Shown: piece by piece, positions 1 through 8,540 of the stretch
How positions within the stretch are numbered: position 1 is the first letter of the stretch
How the letters are laid out: the number at the start of each line of letters is the position of its first letter
Assembly (NCBI RefSeq): GCF_001026695.1
Contig: NZ_LDNB01000007.1
Location: 313,556-377,555 of the forward strand
DNA length: 64,000 nucleotides
DNA from: Neobacillus vireti
GTDB taxonomy: Bacteria > Bacillota > Bacilli > Bacillales > Cytobacillaceae
Direction: 5' to 3'
Notes under the pieces: model-generated
Database searches by the model: none
What the model was told of the DNA's origin: nothing
The model's input: only the letters and a program-made list of their open reading frames with translations
Program-made: the position numbers and the translations under genes

Positions 1-2
1 GC

Positions 3-80
3 ACAAGCGTGCTTGTTGTCCAGGTCAAGGATGGCGTGCTCCAGGTTACGGTTCACCATCAATTAGAAAGTTATATATAG
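3..80 (+). CDS. yuaF: C-terminal end of an NfeD-like membrane protein (partial)
   Basis: The frame is open from the window edge to a TAG at 78-80 and encodes about 25 residues ending HHQLESYI. The alternating small and hydrophobic residues (TSVLVVQVKDGVLQVTV) resemble the last strands of the OB-fold domain of NfeD-family proteins. It lies 19 bp upstream of floT. In Bacillus the NfeD protein YuaF is co-transcribed with flotillin FloT and acts with it in membrane microdomains. The assignment rests mainly on this neighbour. The rest of the gene is outside the window. Confidence 0.55.
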   Translation, partial: TSVLVVQVKDGVLQVTVHHQLESYI

Positions 81-99
81 ATAAAGGGGGAATAGAAAA

Positions 100-1620
100 A
101 TGGATTTCAACGTTATTTGGGTCATTGTCGGGATTGTCGTACTTATTTTCATAGCTTTAATAGGTGTATTTATTACAAAGTACAGAACAGCCGGACCAGA
201 TGAGGCACTAATTGTGACTGGTAGTTTTCTGGGGAACGGGAGTGTCCACGTGGACGAGGCCGGAAATAAAATCAAAATTATTCGTGGCGGCGGGAGCTTT
301 ATTTTACCAGTATTCCAACAAGCCAAACCGCTTAGCTTGCTTTCAAGTAAGCTTGAAGTAACTACACCTGAAGTTTATACCGAACAAGGTGTACCGGTGA
401 TGGCCGATGGTGTCGCGATTATTAAAATCGGCGGATCGATTAGCGAGATTGCCACAGCAGCTGAACAATTTCTCGGTAAGCCAAAGGAAGATCGCGAAAA
501 TGAAGCAAGGGAAGTACTTGAGGGTCACCTCAGATCCATTCTTGGCTCGATGACAGTCGAAGAAATTTATAAAAACCGTGATAAATTTTCTCAAGAGGTC
601 CAACGCGTTGCCTCTCAGGATCTTGCAAAAATGGGCTTAGTAATTGTATCGTTTACGATTAAAGATGTCCGTGACAAAAATGGCTACCTTGATTCACTTG
701 GTAAACCGCGGATTGCTCAAGTAAAACGTGATGCCGATATTGCGACAGCTGAGGCGGAAAAAGAAACACGGATTAAAAAAGCAGAAGCTTCTAAGGAAGC
801 AAAGCGTAATGAATTAGAACGGTCAACGGAAATCGCAGAAGCGGAGAAAGTCAATCAGTTGAAAGTCGCTGAATTCCGCCGTGAACAGGATATTGCCAAA
901 GCGAGAGCTGACCAGGCCTATGATCTTGAAACAGCAAGATCAAAACAGGATGTAATGGAACAGGAAATGCAAATCAAGATTATCGAAAGACAAAAACAAA
1001 TTGAGTTGGAAGAAAAAGAAATTCTTCGCCGTGAGCGCCAATACGACTCTGAAGTGAAGAAAAAGGCCGATGCTGACCGTTATTCCGTTGAGCAGTCTGC
1101 GGAAGCGAACAAGGCAAGGGAAATTGCGGAAGCGGAAGCCAATAAATACCGAATCGAAGCCATGGCAAAGGCAGAAGCCGAGCGGATTCGCCTTGACGGT
1201 CTTGCAAAAGCAGAAGCACAAAAAGCACAGGGGTCAACAGAGGCCGAGATTATCCGCCTAAAAGGTTTGGCAGAAGCGGAAGCGAAAGAAAAAATCGCCG
1301 AAGCGTTCGAGCAATTCGGTCAAGCTGCGATTCTCGACATGGTCGTCAAAATGCTTCCTGAATATGCGAAACAAGTGGCAGCCCCATTATCCAATATTGA
1401 TAAAATCACCGTTGTCGATACTGGCGGCGGTACTGGTGAAAATGGCGGCGCCAATAAAATCACAAGCTATGCAACCAACTTAATGGCAAGCCTGCAAGAG
1501 TCATTAAAGGCATCAAGTGGTATTGATGTTAAAGAACTCATTGAGAATTACTCAGGAAAAGGCAATGTAAAGCGAAGCATAGAGGAATTGGCTGAAGAGG
1601 TTAAGAAGAAAGACGAATAA
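100..1620 (+). CDS. floT: Flotillin-like membrane scaffold protein FloT
   Basis: The 506-residue protein has a hydrophobic N-terminal segment (about residues 5-27), an SPFH/PHB domain (about 30-200) and a long charged coiled coil rich in Glu-Ala repeats (about 215-430), followed by a Gly-rich turn (TGGGTGENGG) and a hydrophilic tail. This is the flotillin arrangement and length. Flotillins sit on the inner membrane face, oligomerise through the coiled coil and organise functional membrane microdomains. The ATG at 100 follows a good AAAGGGGGA site. It probably forms an operon with the upstream NfeD gene, and a strong terminator follows the stop. Confidence 0.95.
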   Translation: MDFNVIWVIVGIVVLIFIALIGVFITKYRTAGPDEALIVTGSFLGNGSVHVDEAGNKIKIIRGGGSFILPVFQQAKPLSLLSSKLEVTTPEVYTEQGVPVMADGVAIIKIGGSISEIATAAEQFLGKPKEDRENEAREVLEGHLRSILGSMTVEEIYKNRDKFSQEVQRVASQDLAKMGLVIVSFTIKDVRDKNGYLDSLGKPRIAQVKRDADIATAEAEKETRIKKAEASKEAKRNELERSTEIAEAEKVNQLKVAEFRREQDIAKARADQAYDLETARSKQDVMEQEMQIKIIERQKQIELEEKEILRRERQYDSEVKKKADADRYSVEQSAEANKAREIAEAEANKYRIEAMAKAEAERIRLDGLAKAEAQKAQGSTEAEIIRLKGLAEAEAKEKIAEAFEQFGQAAILDMVVKMLPEYAKQVAAPLSNIDKITVVDTGGGTGENGGANKITSYATNLMASLQESLKASSGIDVKELIENYSGKGNVKRSIEELAEEVKKKDE

Positions 1621-1624
1621 ACAG

Positions 1625-1659
1625 AAAAAATCCTTATCGAATCTGATAAGGATTTTTTT
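1625..1659 (+). terminator. Rho-independent terminator after floT
   Basis: Inverted repeat AATCCTTATC / GATAAGGATT with a short loop, followed by seven T residues, starts 5 bp after the floT stop. Confidence 0.9.
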
Positions 1660-1745
1660 CGGTACAAAATACCAATGGTGCCTGACACCCAAACAGGATT
1701 TTTTAAAAATAAACACTCTGTTAATGCTCAGTGTTAATTTTACAC

Positions 1746-1881
1746 CCAGTTGATTGGAGTGGAGGGCGCTTGACTCCTGCGGGATAGACGGGTCACTGGA
1801 GAACCCCGCAGGCGCGGATGCGCCGAGGAGGCTCCAGGACTCGCCCGCGGAAAGCAAGCGCCCGGAACGGAAATCAACTGG
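1746..1881. repeat. Dispersed GC-rich Bacillaceae repeat, copy 1
   Basis: A 136-bp GC-rich block in AT-rich surroundings, bounded by CCAGTTGATT and its inverted complement AATCAACTGG. It contains ACTCCTGCGGGA, CCCCGCAGGCGC and CGCCGAGGAGGCTC. An inverted second copy lies at 53336-53503. The structure suggests a non-coding, hairpin-forming repeat of the kind scattered in Bacillaceae intergenic regions. A short palindrome GGTGCCTGACACC at 1677-1689 lies just upstream. Reading frames crossing the block are not credible genes. Confidence 0.75.
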
Positions 1882-1963
1882 CTAGTTTAAAAGAGCAAAA
1901 AATTTGGCGCCCCAGCGATTGGGACGCCCTTACTATTTTTAAAAAAGAGAGGTTAAATTTGGG

Positions 1964-2071
1964 ATGAGTAAGATGGCCGATAACCATGTACTGCATCAAA
2001 GAGCAGATAACCAAAACTTAGGTTGGGGTCCTTTCGGTATCGACTCTTTCCTAACTACAATTACATTTTAA
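1964..2071 (+). CDS. Possible 35-residue small protein
   Basis: ATG at 1964, preceded by AGAGAGG about 8 bp upstream, opens a 35-codon frame ending TAA at 2069-2071. The peptide contains HQRADNQNLGWGPFGIDSF and has no membrane segment. A hairpin (GGCGCCCCA / TGGGACGCC) at about 1910-1929 precedes it. I do not recognise the family. It lies upstream of the two-component pair and could also be a leader or chance frame. Confidence 0.25.
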   Translation: MSKMADNHVLHQRADNQNLGWGPFGIDSFLTTITF

Positions 2072-2173
2072 CGAGAAAGATTGAAGATGTTATGAAGAAG
2101 TTGTGGTGAATTTGTGAAGTTACAAACATCACAGACCCAGGATGATATAGTAAAGATATGGGGAGTGATAATA

Positions 2174-2884
2174 ATGAAAATATTATTAGTTGACGATGAA
2201 CGTAGAATCATAGAAGTTCTCGAAGCTTACCTAGAAAGAGAAGGTTATGAAATTCATAGTGCTGATAATGGAATTGATGCCTTGAAAAAGGCGAAAACAA
2301 TCGAACCTGATCTGATTATTTTAGATTTAATGCTGCCCGATATTTCCGGTGAAGAGGTTTGCCGGCTGGTGCGGAAAGACTCGGACGTTCCAATTCTAAT
2401 GCTGACCGCTAAATCGGCCGAGGATGACCGCATCAATGGAATTGTCATGGGGGCCGACGACTATTTAACCAAACCATTCAGTCCAAGGGAAGTCGTCGTT
2501 CGCGTTCAAGCGATTTTAAGACGGGTGAAAAAGACGGAAAAGGTCGAACGGCTTGAATTTAACGGTAGAAAACTAGCCATTGATTTAATAAAAAAAGAAG
2601 TAACCATTTGTGGTAACTCCGTTATCTTGACGCCGATTGAATATAAACTGTTAACTAATATGGCAGTGAATCCCGGCCGCGTATACAGCCGGATGGACTT
2701 ATTAGAAAAAATTCAGGATGAAGGCATGTATTATGAAGGCTACGAACGCAGTGTTGATACCCATATCAAAAACCTTCGGAAAAAAATTGAATCAGACTCA
2801 AGGCAGCCAGACTTTATCGTGACCGTTTTTGGGATGGGCTATAAATTTGGAGGGGTACTAGATGCTGCAAACGCTCCGGTCTAA
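2174..2884 (+). CDS. OmpR/PhoB-family response regulator
   Basis: The 236-residue protein has an N-terminal receiver domain with acidic pair Asp7/Asp8, phosphoacceptor Asp51 (in LIILDLMLP), Thr78 and Lys100 (YLTKPF). A C-terminal winged-helix DNA-binding domain (about 130-230) ends in ERSVDTHIKNLRKKIE. The ATG at 2174 was chosen over an in-frame start 60 bp upstream because GGGGAGTGAT lies correctly in front of it. It overlaps the kinase gene by 23 bp, so the two are translationally coupled and should form one phosphorelay. The signal and targets cannot be told from sequence. Confidence 0.93.
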   Translation: MKILLVDDERRIIEVLEAYLEREGYEIHSADNGIDALKKAKTIEPDLIILDLMLPDISGEEVCRLVRKDSDVPILMLTAKSAEDDRINGIVMGADDYLTKPFSPREVVVRVQAILRRVKKTEKVERLEFNGRKLAIDLIKKEVTICGNSVILTPIEYKLLTNMAVNPGRVYSRMDLLEKIQDEGMYYEGYERSVDTHIKNLRKKIESDSRQPDFIVTVFGMGYKFGGVLDAANAPV

Positions 2885-4229
2885 AATCCTATTTTACTTA
2901 GTGCTCATCTCGATGATCGGGATTTTGATTGTCAGCTTTTTTATCCAATATGGCTTTGAAGAAAGCTTTAATAGCTATTTAGACCGCAATCGCGAAAAAA
3001 AGATTGATAGAATTATTACAGAAATTGAAAAGGATTATCAAAAAAACGGCCATTTTACAAGCGACCCGGTGTTTGGGTATTTCCATGAGCACGCGATGAC
3101 CGATCAGCTCTATTTTCAATTGTATGATCGTTTCGGGCAAATCCAAATGGACTCCTCCAATATTCGCGGCATGTTAAATAGCCTAGGGTTAGCGGAACCG
3201 GCGCCGGTTGGAGAGGAGTGGCATTCCAAAACATATACACTAAAAGTCAATAATGCCATAATCGGAAAGCTCGTAGCCATCTACCCGAAAGGTTTAATTG
3301 ACGACGAATATACCTTTATTCAAACAATTCAATTGTACATTTATGCAGCCGTGTGTTTGACGATTGTGCTCGCCATTATCTTTAGTATGCTTTTTTCAAA
3401 AAAATTAACTTCGGGTTTGAATAAGCTATCGTTTGCCGCGAGTGAACTCCGGCAGCATAACCTGGATATTCGGATTCCATTGTCAGGATTACCAACAGAG
3501 GTAAAACAAATTGCCGTTTCTTTCAATAATCTTGCCGAGTCACTTGCAAAGGAAGAAATGCTCAGAAAGCAATTTACCGGCGATCTCGCTCATGAACTAC
3601 GGACACCGCTTGCGACGTTAAGAAGTCAAATCGAAGCCTATCAGGACGGAATTTGGGAGCCGACCCCAATGCGCCTGCAGACAAGTCATGAAGAGCTGAT
3701 GCGCTTAGTAAGGCTAGTCAATGAATTAGAAAAACTGCTTGCAGCGGAGAATCCGCAAATTAGGCTCGAAAAAATCGAATTAGAAGCCGGCAGTGTGCTG
3801 GCAGCATTATGGGAAATCTTTATGCCGTTATTTAAGGAGAAGGGCGTTGGACTTCAGATTGAGGAACCGCTACGGGAGGAAATGTTTGAGGCGGACAAGG
3901 ACCGCTTAATGCAAATCCTCTCAAACATCTTAAATAATGCGCTGAAATATACACCAGAGGGCAAAAATGTCACAATTTCGGTAGTGACGGAAAAGGAAGG
4001 TTATGTCGGCTTTAAGATTCAAGATGAAGGCTCGGGAATGAATGAGGACGATATCCCGCATATCTTTGAACGCTTCTACCGCGGCGATAAATCACGCGAC
4101 CGCAAAACAGGCGGTGTCGGCATCGGACTCTCAATAGTAAAAGCGTTGATGGATGCCCATAAAGGGATCGTCAAGGTGAAAAGCAAGTTGAATAAGGGTA
4201 CTAGCGTTACGTTGTGGTTTCCGCAATAG
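2862..4229 (+). CDS. HAMP-containing sensor histidine kinase
   Basis: The 455-residue kinase has two membrane helices (about 9-30 and 157-178) flanking an extracytoplasmic sensor of about 125 residues, then a HAMP segment (about 180-232). The dimerisation domain carries phosphorylated His244 (DLAHELRTPL). The HATPase domain has an N box (ILNNALKYTPEG), G1 (DEGSGM), an F box and G2 (GGVGIGLSIVKAL). It resembles BaeS-type envelope-stress kinases in layout, but the ligand is unknown. It is the partner of the overlapping upstream response regulator. Confidence 0.93.
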   Translation: MLQTLRSKILFYLVLISMIGILIVSFFIQYGFEESFNSYLDRNREKKIDRIITEIEKDYQKNGHFTSDPVFGYFHEHAMTDQLYFQLYDRFGQIQMDSSNIRGMLNSLGLAEPAPVGEEWHSKTYTLKVNNAIIGKLVAIYPKGLIDDEYTFIQTIQLYIYAAVCLTIVLAIIFSMLFSKKLTSGLNKLSFAASELRQHNLDIRIPLSGLPTEVKQIAVSFNNLAESLAKEEMLRKQFTGDLAHELRTPLATLRSQIEAYQDGIWEPTPMRLQTSHEELMRLVRLVNELEKLLAAENPQIRLEKIELEAGSVLAALWEIFMPLFKEKGVGLQIEEPLREEMFEADKDRLMQILSNILNNALKYTPEGKNVTISVVTEKEGYVGFKIQDEGSGMNEDDIPHIFERFYRGDKSRDRKTGGVGIGLSIVKALMDAHKGIVKVKSKLNKGTSVTLWFPQ

Positions 4230-4280
4230 GATTAAAGCTTGCCCTATGCGGAAAAAGAAATAACGAGGATTTCACACTAA

Positions 4281-4315
4281 GGTCGCCATATAATTGAATG
4301 GCGACCAATTTGTTT
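4281..4315 (+). terminator. Terminator-like hairpin after the two-component operon
   Basis: Perfect stem GGTCGCCAT / ATGGCGACC with an 8-nt loop, followed by a T-rich stretch (AATTTGTTT), 52 bp after the kinase stop. Confidence 0.7.
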
Positions 4316-4387
4316 ATTAGAAGAAAAGTGGGGGCGTTGGGCATAAATTAACTTTTATGGTAAGCGGGGCGCTTTTTTTTCTTTATA

Positions 4388-4510
4388 GTGACCGAAGAGC
4401 CGCCTTTTTTCCTTTAACGGTAACAAATAATGTTTTTTGTGACCGGGAGCCGCTTTTTCACCTTGAACGGTAACAAATAAACTTTTGAGTGACCGAAGCG
4501 TTTTTCTCTG
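4388..4510. repeat. Short ~50-bp tandem repeat (GTGACCG family)
   Basis: GTGACCG begins units at 4388, 4439 and 4489 (spacing 51 and 50 bp). Two units end in CGGTAACAAATAA, so CGGTAAC and GTGACCG form an imperfect inverted repeat across each unit boundary. The array directly precedes the 52-bp array and shares its period but not its sequence. Confidence 0.7.
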
Positions 4511-4525
4511 GTACTCTGCGTCCAA

Positions 4526-5245
4526 CACAGTGCCCGCCGGCCCTAATTTTTCCACGGAACGGGCACTCTAAGTGGTTCACAGTGCCCGCCGGCCCCAATT
4601 TTTTCTTGAAACGGGCACTCTAGGTGGTTCACAGTGCCCGCCGGCCCTAATTTTTCCACGGAACGGGCACTCTAAGTGGTTCACAGTGCCCGCCGGCCCC
4701 AATTTTTTCTTGAAACGGGCACTCTAGGTGGTTCACAGTGCCCGCCGGCCCTAATTTTTCCACGGAACGGGCACTCTAAGTGGTTCACAGTGCCCGCCGG
4801 CCCCAATTTTTTCTTGAAACGGGCACTCTAGGTGGTTCACAGTGCCCGCCGGCCCTAATTTTTCCACGGAACGGGCACTCTAAGTGGTTCACAGTGCCCG
4901 CCGGCCCCAATTTTTTCTTGAAACGGGCACTCTAGGTGGTTCACAGTGCCCGCCGGCCCTAATTTTTCCACGGAACGGGCACTCTAAGTGGTTCACAGTG
5001 CCCGCCGGCCCCAATTTTTTCTTGAAACGGGCACTCTAGGTGGTTCACAGTGCCCGCCGGCCCTAATTTTTCCACGGAACGGGCACTCTAAGTGGTTCAC
5101 AGTGCCCGCCGGCCTTAATTTTTCCACGGAACGGGCACCCTGAGTGTTTCACAGTGCCCGCACGCCTTAATTTTTTCACGAAACGGGCACTCTGAGCTAT
5201 TCACAGTGCCTGCTTGGCGCTTTATTTCCCCGAGCCGGGCACTCA
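4526..5245. repeat. Tandem array of 52-bp hairpin repeats (about 14 units)
   Basis: Units begin at 4526 and recur every 52 bp to 5202. Two variants alternate: A has CCACGGAACGGGCACTCTAA and B has CTTGAAACGGGCACTCTAGG, giving a 104-bp higher-order repeat through 5046. The last three units are divergent. Across each boundary, CGGGCACT and AGTGCCCG form an 8-bp stem around a 13-nt loop. No gene is credible here. The whole stretch 4316-5300 is non-coding, apart from what these repeats may do as RNA or DNA hairpins. Confidence 0.93.
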
Positions 5246-5301
5246 ACACTATTTTTTTAAGTAAATATTCACAACATTGTTTAAAAAGGAGCCCCTTTTT
5301 C

Positions 5302-6063
5302 TCACTCACTCAATAAATCTTTAATATTATACACTTTCCCACTTTCAACATTGCCGCTTAGTACCAAGTCCACTAAAGCGTCCGCGACCACATCTGCCTC
5401 AAGCAGCATATTTTTTTCCTTATATTCGATAAATTTTTCTAAATCCCTAAAGGCTGTCTTTGACGAGGATCTAATTGTTTCCTGCATATTCGTATCCATG
5501 ATGCCGGGACTGAAGGCGATTATCGTATTGTTGGTTTTTAATTCCACTTGCTCTAAGGCGGCCGTTTGAGTGAACATATTGATGCCTGCCTTTGAGCTGC
5601 AATACACACTCCAGCCATCAATCGGGCGAACGGCTGCACCTGAGGTTACATTAATAACCTGAATCTTTGTATTCGTTGATTGTGCTTTATTAAAAAATAA
5701 ATTGCTAATAAGAATTGGCGCGATTAAATTTACCTGGATGTTGCTAATTATTGGTGTTTGATCTAAATTTCCAACCGTTTCGATCGGCTCAACCACACCG
5801 GCATTATTAAATAGAAGAATTTCCTGTGGTTCCTTTTGATAAAGACTATGAGCAATTTCCATAAAAACTTCCTGTACTTCTTTTTCTAACGAGAGGTTGC
5901 AGGAATAATGCTTATAATAAAGGTCAGTTTCTAAAGCCAGCTTTTTGATATCTTTATTTTCAGTTCGGGATACAGAGACAATCGCGATTTGTTCGTGGAT
6001 AAGCCGTTTGGCAATCGCCTCACCTAACCCTTTAGATGCCCCGGTAATAACTGCATATTTCAT
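5302..6063 (-). CDS. yueD: YueD-type short-chain dehydrogenase (benzil/sepiapterin reductase-like)
   Basis: The 253-residue classical SDR has the nucleotide-binding motif TGASKGLG (residues 7-14), NNAG (86-89) and catalytic Ser141, Tyr154 and Lys158 (YCSSK). It should reduce carbonyl substrates with NADPH in the cytosol. The sequence is closest in feel to B. subtilis/B. cereus YueD, known as a benzil reductase related to sepiapterin reductase. The natural substrate is not evident. The ATG at 6063 follows TAAGGGGGAA. It is monocistronic and downstream of the tungstate operon on the same strand, from which it is separated by a terminator. Confidence 0.85.
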   Translation of the reverse strand: MKYAVITGASKGLGEAIAKRLIHEQIAIVSVSRTENKDIKKLALETDLYYKHYSCNLSLEKEVQEVFMEIAHSLYQKEPQEILLFNNAGVVEPIETVGNLDQTPIISNIQVNLIAPILISNLFFNKAQSTNTKIQVINVTSGAAVRPIDGWSVYCSSKAGINMFTQTAALEQVELKTNNTIIAFSPGIMDTNMQETIRSSSKTAFRDLEKFIEYKEKNMLLEADVVADALVDLVLSGNVESGKVYNIKDLLSE

Positions 6064-6126
6064 TGAAAAATTCCCCCTTAGAACCTAGCTACATTTATTT
6101 TAAGCTTCAAGAAATTTTTAATCAAA

Positions 6127-6155
6127 TAAAAAAGGGCAGCTCCCGAAGGAACTGC
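6127..6155 (-). terminator. Terminator of the tungstate operon
   Basis: Reading the minus strand, GCAGTTCC and GGGAGCTGC form a slightly bulged stem followed by CCTTTTTT, just after the tupC stop. Confidence 0.75.
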
Positions 6156-6156
6156 T

Positions 6157-6900
6157 TCAACGTGCAAGGGGATAGAATTTCTTCCACTCGTTTAGGAAGG
6201 ATGCGGTGGAAGAATTAGGATGTTCTAGGACCCGAGGAGTGGGTCCGGATTGCTTAACTTCACCATTGACGATAATCGCCAGTCGATTCGTGAGATAGTT
6301 AATCTCCATTAAATCATGGCTGACAAACACAGCCGTTGTTCGGGCCGTTTCAATAATGCCCTTAAAATCTTCCATTAACTTAATTTTTGTTGGAAAGTCT
6401 AAAGCTGAAAATGGTTCATCGAGAAAAAGGATTTCCGGTTCAATAATCATTGCCCGCGCTAAGTTAACCCGCTGCGCCTCGCCTCCGGATAAATAAAGGG
6501 CGTTTTTTTTCGCCAAATGACTGATGCCGAAAAGCTCCAGCCAATGTGCCACTTTCTCTTTAATAACTGTTTTTGGCATTTTTCTTAAGGTTAAGCCAAT
6601 GGCGATATTATGAAACACAGTTCCATCAAGAAGCAACGATTGCTGCAGGGCAATCGAGAACTTCCGGCGCAGCTCGAGCGGCACATTCCCCTTTGGAATG
6701 ACCTCACCCCGGTAGAGAATAGCACCACTCGATTGGTTTTCAAGAAATGCTAACACCTTAAGCAGCGTGCTTTTTCCAGCACCGTTTGGTCCCATAATCC
6801 CAAGAAATTCACCAGCACAAATCTGAAATTCAGGAATATCAAGAATCGTTTTATTTTGGGCTTTATAGGTAATATTGTTCAGCTCAACTAACGGGTTCAT
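6157..6900 (-). CDS. tupC: Tungstate ABC transporter ATP-binding protein
   Basis: The 247-residue ATPase has Walker A GPNGAGKST (37-45), ABC signature LSGGEAQR, Walker B EILFLDEP and a switch His (VSHDL). It energises import of tungstate (possibly also molybdate) with TupB and TupA. The start overlaps the tupB stop by 4 bp (ATGA), indicating translational coupling. The substrate call comes from the TupA sequence and the linked PBP-like regulator, since ATPases of this group are not substrate-specific by sequence. Confidence 0.88.
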   Translation of the reverse strand: MNPLVELNNITYKAQNKTILDIPEFQICAGEFLGIMGPNGAGKSTLLKVLAFLENQSSGAILYRGEVIPKGNVPLELRRKFSIALQQSLLLDGTVFHNIAIGLTLRKMPKTVIKEKVAHWLELFGISHLAKKNALYLSGGEAQRVNLARAMIIEPEILFLDEPFSALDFPTKIKLMEDFKGIIETARTTAVFVSHDLMEINYLTNRLAIIVNGEVKQSGPTPRVLEHPNSSTASFLNEWKKFYPLAR

Positions 6901-7595
6901 GATATTCGCTTCCTTTGCTGTAAAAATGTTAACGCGGCCGTAATCAACAGGGCAACGGACAATAAAATAAACGACAGAGCTAAGGCAATATCAAAATTAC
7001 CCTTGGAAACTTCCATTACAATCGTCGTAGTCAGAATTCTTGTATCACCAAGAATATTCCCGCCGACCATCATCGCGGCACCAACCTCGGCGATGACGCG
7101 GCCAAAGCCGGCCATGATTGCCGCTAAAATCGCAATTTTTAGTTGCTTGATTAGGATGATTAATGTCTGCATTCTTGTTGCTCCAAGTGCTTTAATTTGC
7201 AGGAGCATCTTCTCGCTGATTTGCTGGAATGCCGTACATGTCAGGCTTGTAACAATCGGTAAGCTTACTAAAATCTGTGCCATGACAATCGCTGTCGGTG
7301 AATAGAGGAGGGTTAGATCTCCTAACGGGCCGGAGCGCCATAACAGCATCGTAATCCACAGCCCTGCAACAACAGGAGGCAGCCCCATCCCGATATTAAT
7401 AAATAATAATAGAATCCTGCGGCCTTTGAATCTAGTTAATCCTAGTAAAATTCCAAGCGGCAACCCGATGAGCGTACTAATCAGAATGGAAATAAGACAG
7501 ACCTTAAGTGTCAGCCAGGTAATTGCAAAAACTTCCCTGTCACCGGAAAGGATCATATCAAATGCTTTTTTTATTCCATCTATTAGTAGTTCCAT
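6897..7595 (-). CDS. tupB: Tungstate ABC transporter permease
   Basis: The 232-residue membrane protein has five to six hydrophobic segments and a cytoplasmic EAA-type loop (IKALGATRMQTLIILIKQLK), the ATPase docking site of ABC importers. It matches the compact permeases of the TupB group. GGAGGC lies upstream of the ATG. It follows tupA by 75 bp, with an intercistronic hairpin between, and overlaps tupC by 4 bp. Confidence 0.88.
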   Translation of the reverse strand: MELLIDGIKKAFDMILSGDREVFAITWLTLKVCLISILISTLIGLPLGILLGLTRFKGRRILLLFINIGMGLPPVVAGLWITMLLWRSGPLGDLTLLYSPTAIVMAQILVSLPIVTSLTCTAFQQISEKMLLQIKALGATRMQTLIILIKQLKIAILAAIMAGFGRVIAEVGAAMMVGGNILGDTRILTTTIVMEVSKGNFDIALALSFILLSVALLITAALTFLQQRKRIS

Positions 7596-7639
7596 AAACG
7601 TAATGCCTCCAGGATTCCCTTTAGAAGTAGGATAGGAAG

Positions 7640-7656
7640 GGGGGCTCGAGGCCCCG
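7640..7656 (-). other. tupA-tupB intercistronic hairpin
   Basis: The 15-base inverted repeat GGGGCTCGAGGCCCC lies between tupA and tupB without a T-run. It could protect the 3' end of tupA mRNA and so favour the binding protein over the permease; that role is inferred. Confidence 0.45.
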
Positions 7657-7670
7657 TTCCCAGTTAAAAA

Positions 7671-8540
7671 TTATTCAGTGTATTTAAAGAATAATGATTG
7701 GCCGTATTCTTTCTTGCCAAATTCCTCAATCACGTCTTGCGTTTTGCTGTCTATCATAAAGTTTACAAATTTTTCAGCGTCTTTACTATTTACTTTATCA
7801 TGTTTTTCAGGATTTACTTGCATCACGTGATAGATGTTCATTAAATCCTTTCCGCCTTCAACAACAATTTGCAAAGTATCCAAATTCTTTTCCTGCGCTA
7901 ACCATGTTGCACGGTCTGTTAATACATAACCTTTTTTCTCAGCAGCAACCTGTAACGTTTGCCCCATGCCTTGTCCTGTTGATACATACCAATCGCCGGT
8001 TGGTTTAATGTTTTCGGCCGTCCAGATTCCAAGTTCTTTTTTATGTGTGCCGGAGTCATCGCCGCGGGAAACAAAAGTAGCTTTGCTGTCTGCTAATTTT
8101 TTGAAGGCGGCTTTAATATCGTCGCCGCTAACACCAGCTGGATTTTCCTTCGGTCCTACTAAAATAAAGTCGTTATACATTACGCGCTTGTAGTTGATTG
8201 CATTACCTGCATCGACTACTTCTTTTTCAGCCGCTGGAGCATGAACAAGCAGGACATCGGCTTCACCTTTTGTGCCCATTTCTAACGCCTGCCCTGTCCC
8301 GACTGCAATCGTTTTGACTTTAACATTGTTTTCTTTTTCAAACATTGGGACTAATACATCCAATAAACCGCTGTCCTGTGTACTTGTTGTTGTGGCGAGA
8401 ATCATTTCCGTTGGTGCTGGTTTCGGCGCTGTTTTTTTCTCTTTTGCGGCGGCGGTATCTTTTGTGTCCGTGTTTCCGCAAGCTGATAAAACTAATAGCA
8501 TTAAAGCAAATAGGACTGCAAAATAACGTTTTCTTAACAT
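7671..8540 (-). CDS. tupA: Tungstate-binding lipoprotein
   Basis: The 289-residue protein begins with a lipoprotein signal peptide (lipobox LSAC, Cys21), then a charged linker and a type II periplasmic-binding fold. The motif ILATTTSTQDSGLLD is the signature of the TupA tungstate-binding family, where the TTTS stretch contacts the oxyanion. It delivers WO4(2-) to TupBC. GAGGAAACAAC precedes the ATG. The gene overlaps the end of the upstream regulator by 7 bp. A separate molybdate role is possible but less likely given the family motif. Confidence 0.92.
   Translation of the reverse strand: MLRKRYFAVLFALMLLVLSACGNTDTKDTAAAKEKKTAPKPAPTEMILATTTSTQDSGLLDVLVPMFEKENNVKVKTIAVGTGQALEMGTKGEADVLLVHAPAAEKEVVDAGNAINYKRVMYNDFILVGPKENPAGVSGDDIKAAFKKLADSKATFVSRGDDSGTHKKELGIWTAENIKPTGDWYVSTGQGMGQTLQVAAEKKGYVLTDRATWLAQEKNLDTLQIVVEGGKDLMNIYHVMQVNPEKHDKVNSKDAEKFVNFMIDSKTQDVIEEFGKKEYGQSLFFKYTE

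Noticed and set aside
1552..1857. 101-codon minus-strand frame running from the dispersed repeat into floT
   Set aside because: It crosses a terminator and the GC-rich repeat, then antisense floT; there is no binding site.
4526..5245. CRISPR-like appearance of the 52-bp array
   Set aside because: Units are repeated along their entire length with no unique spacers, and no cas genes are present; this is a tandem hairpin array.
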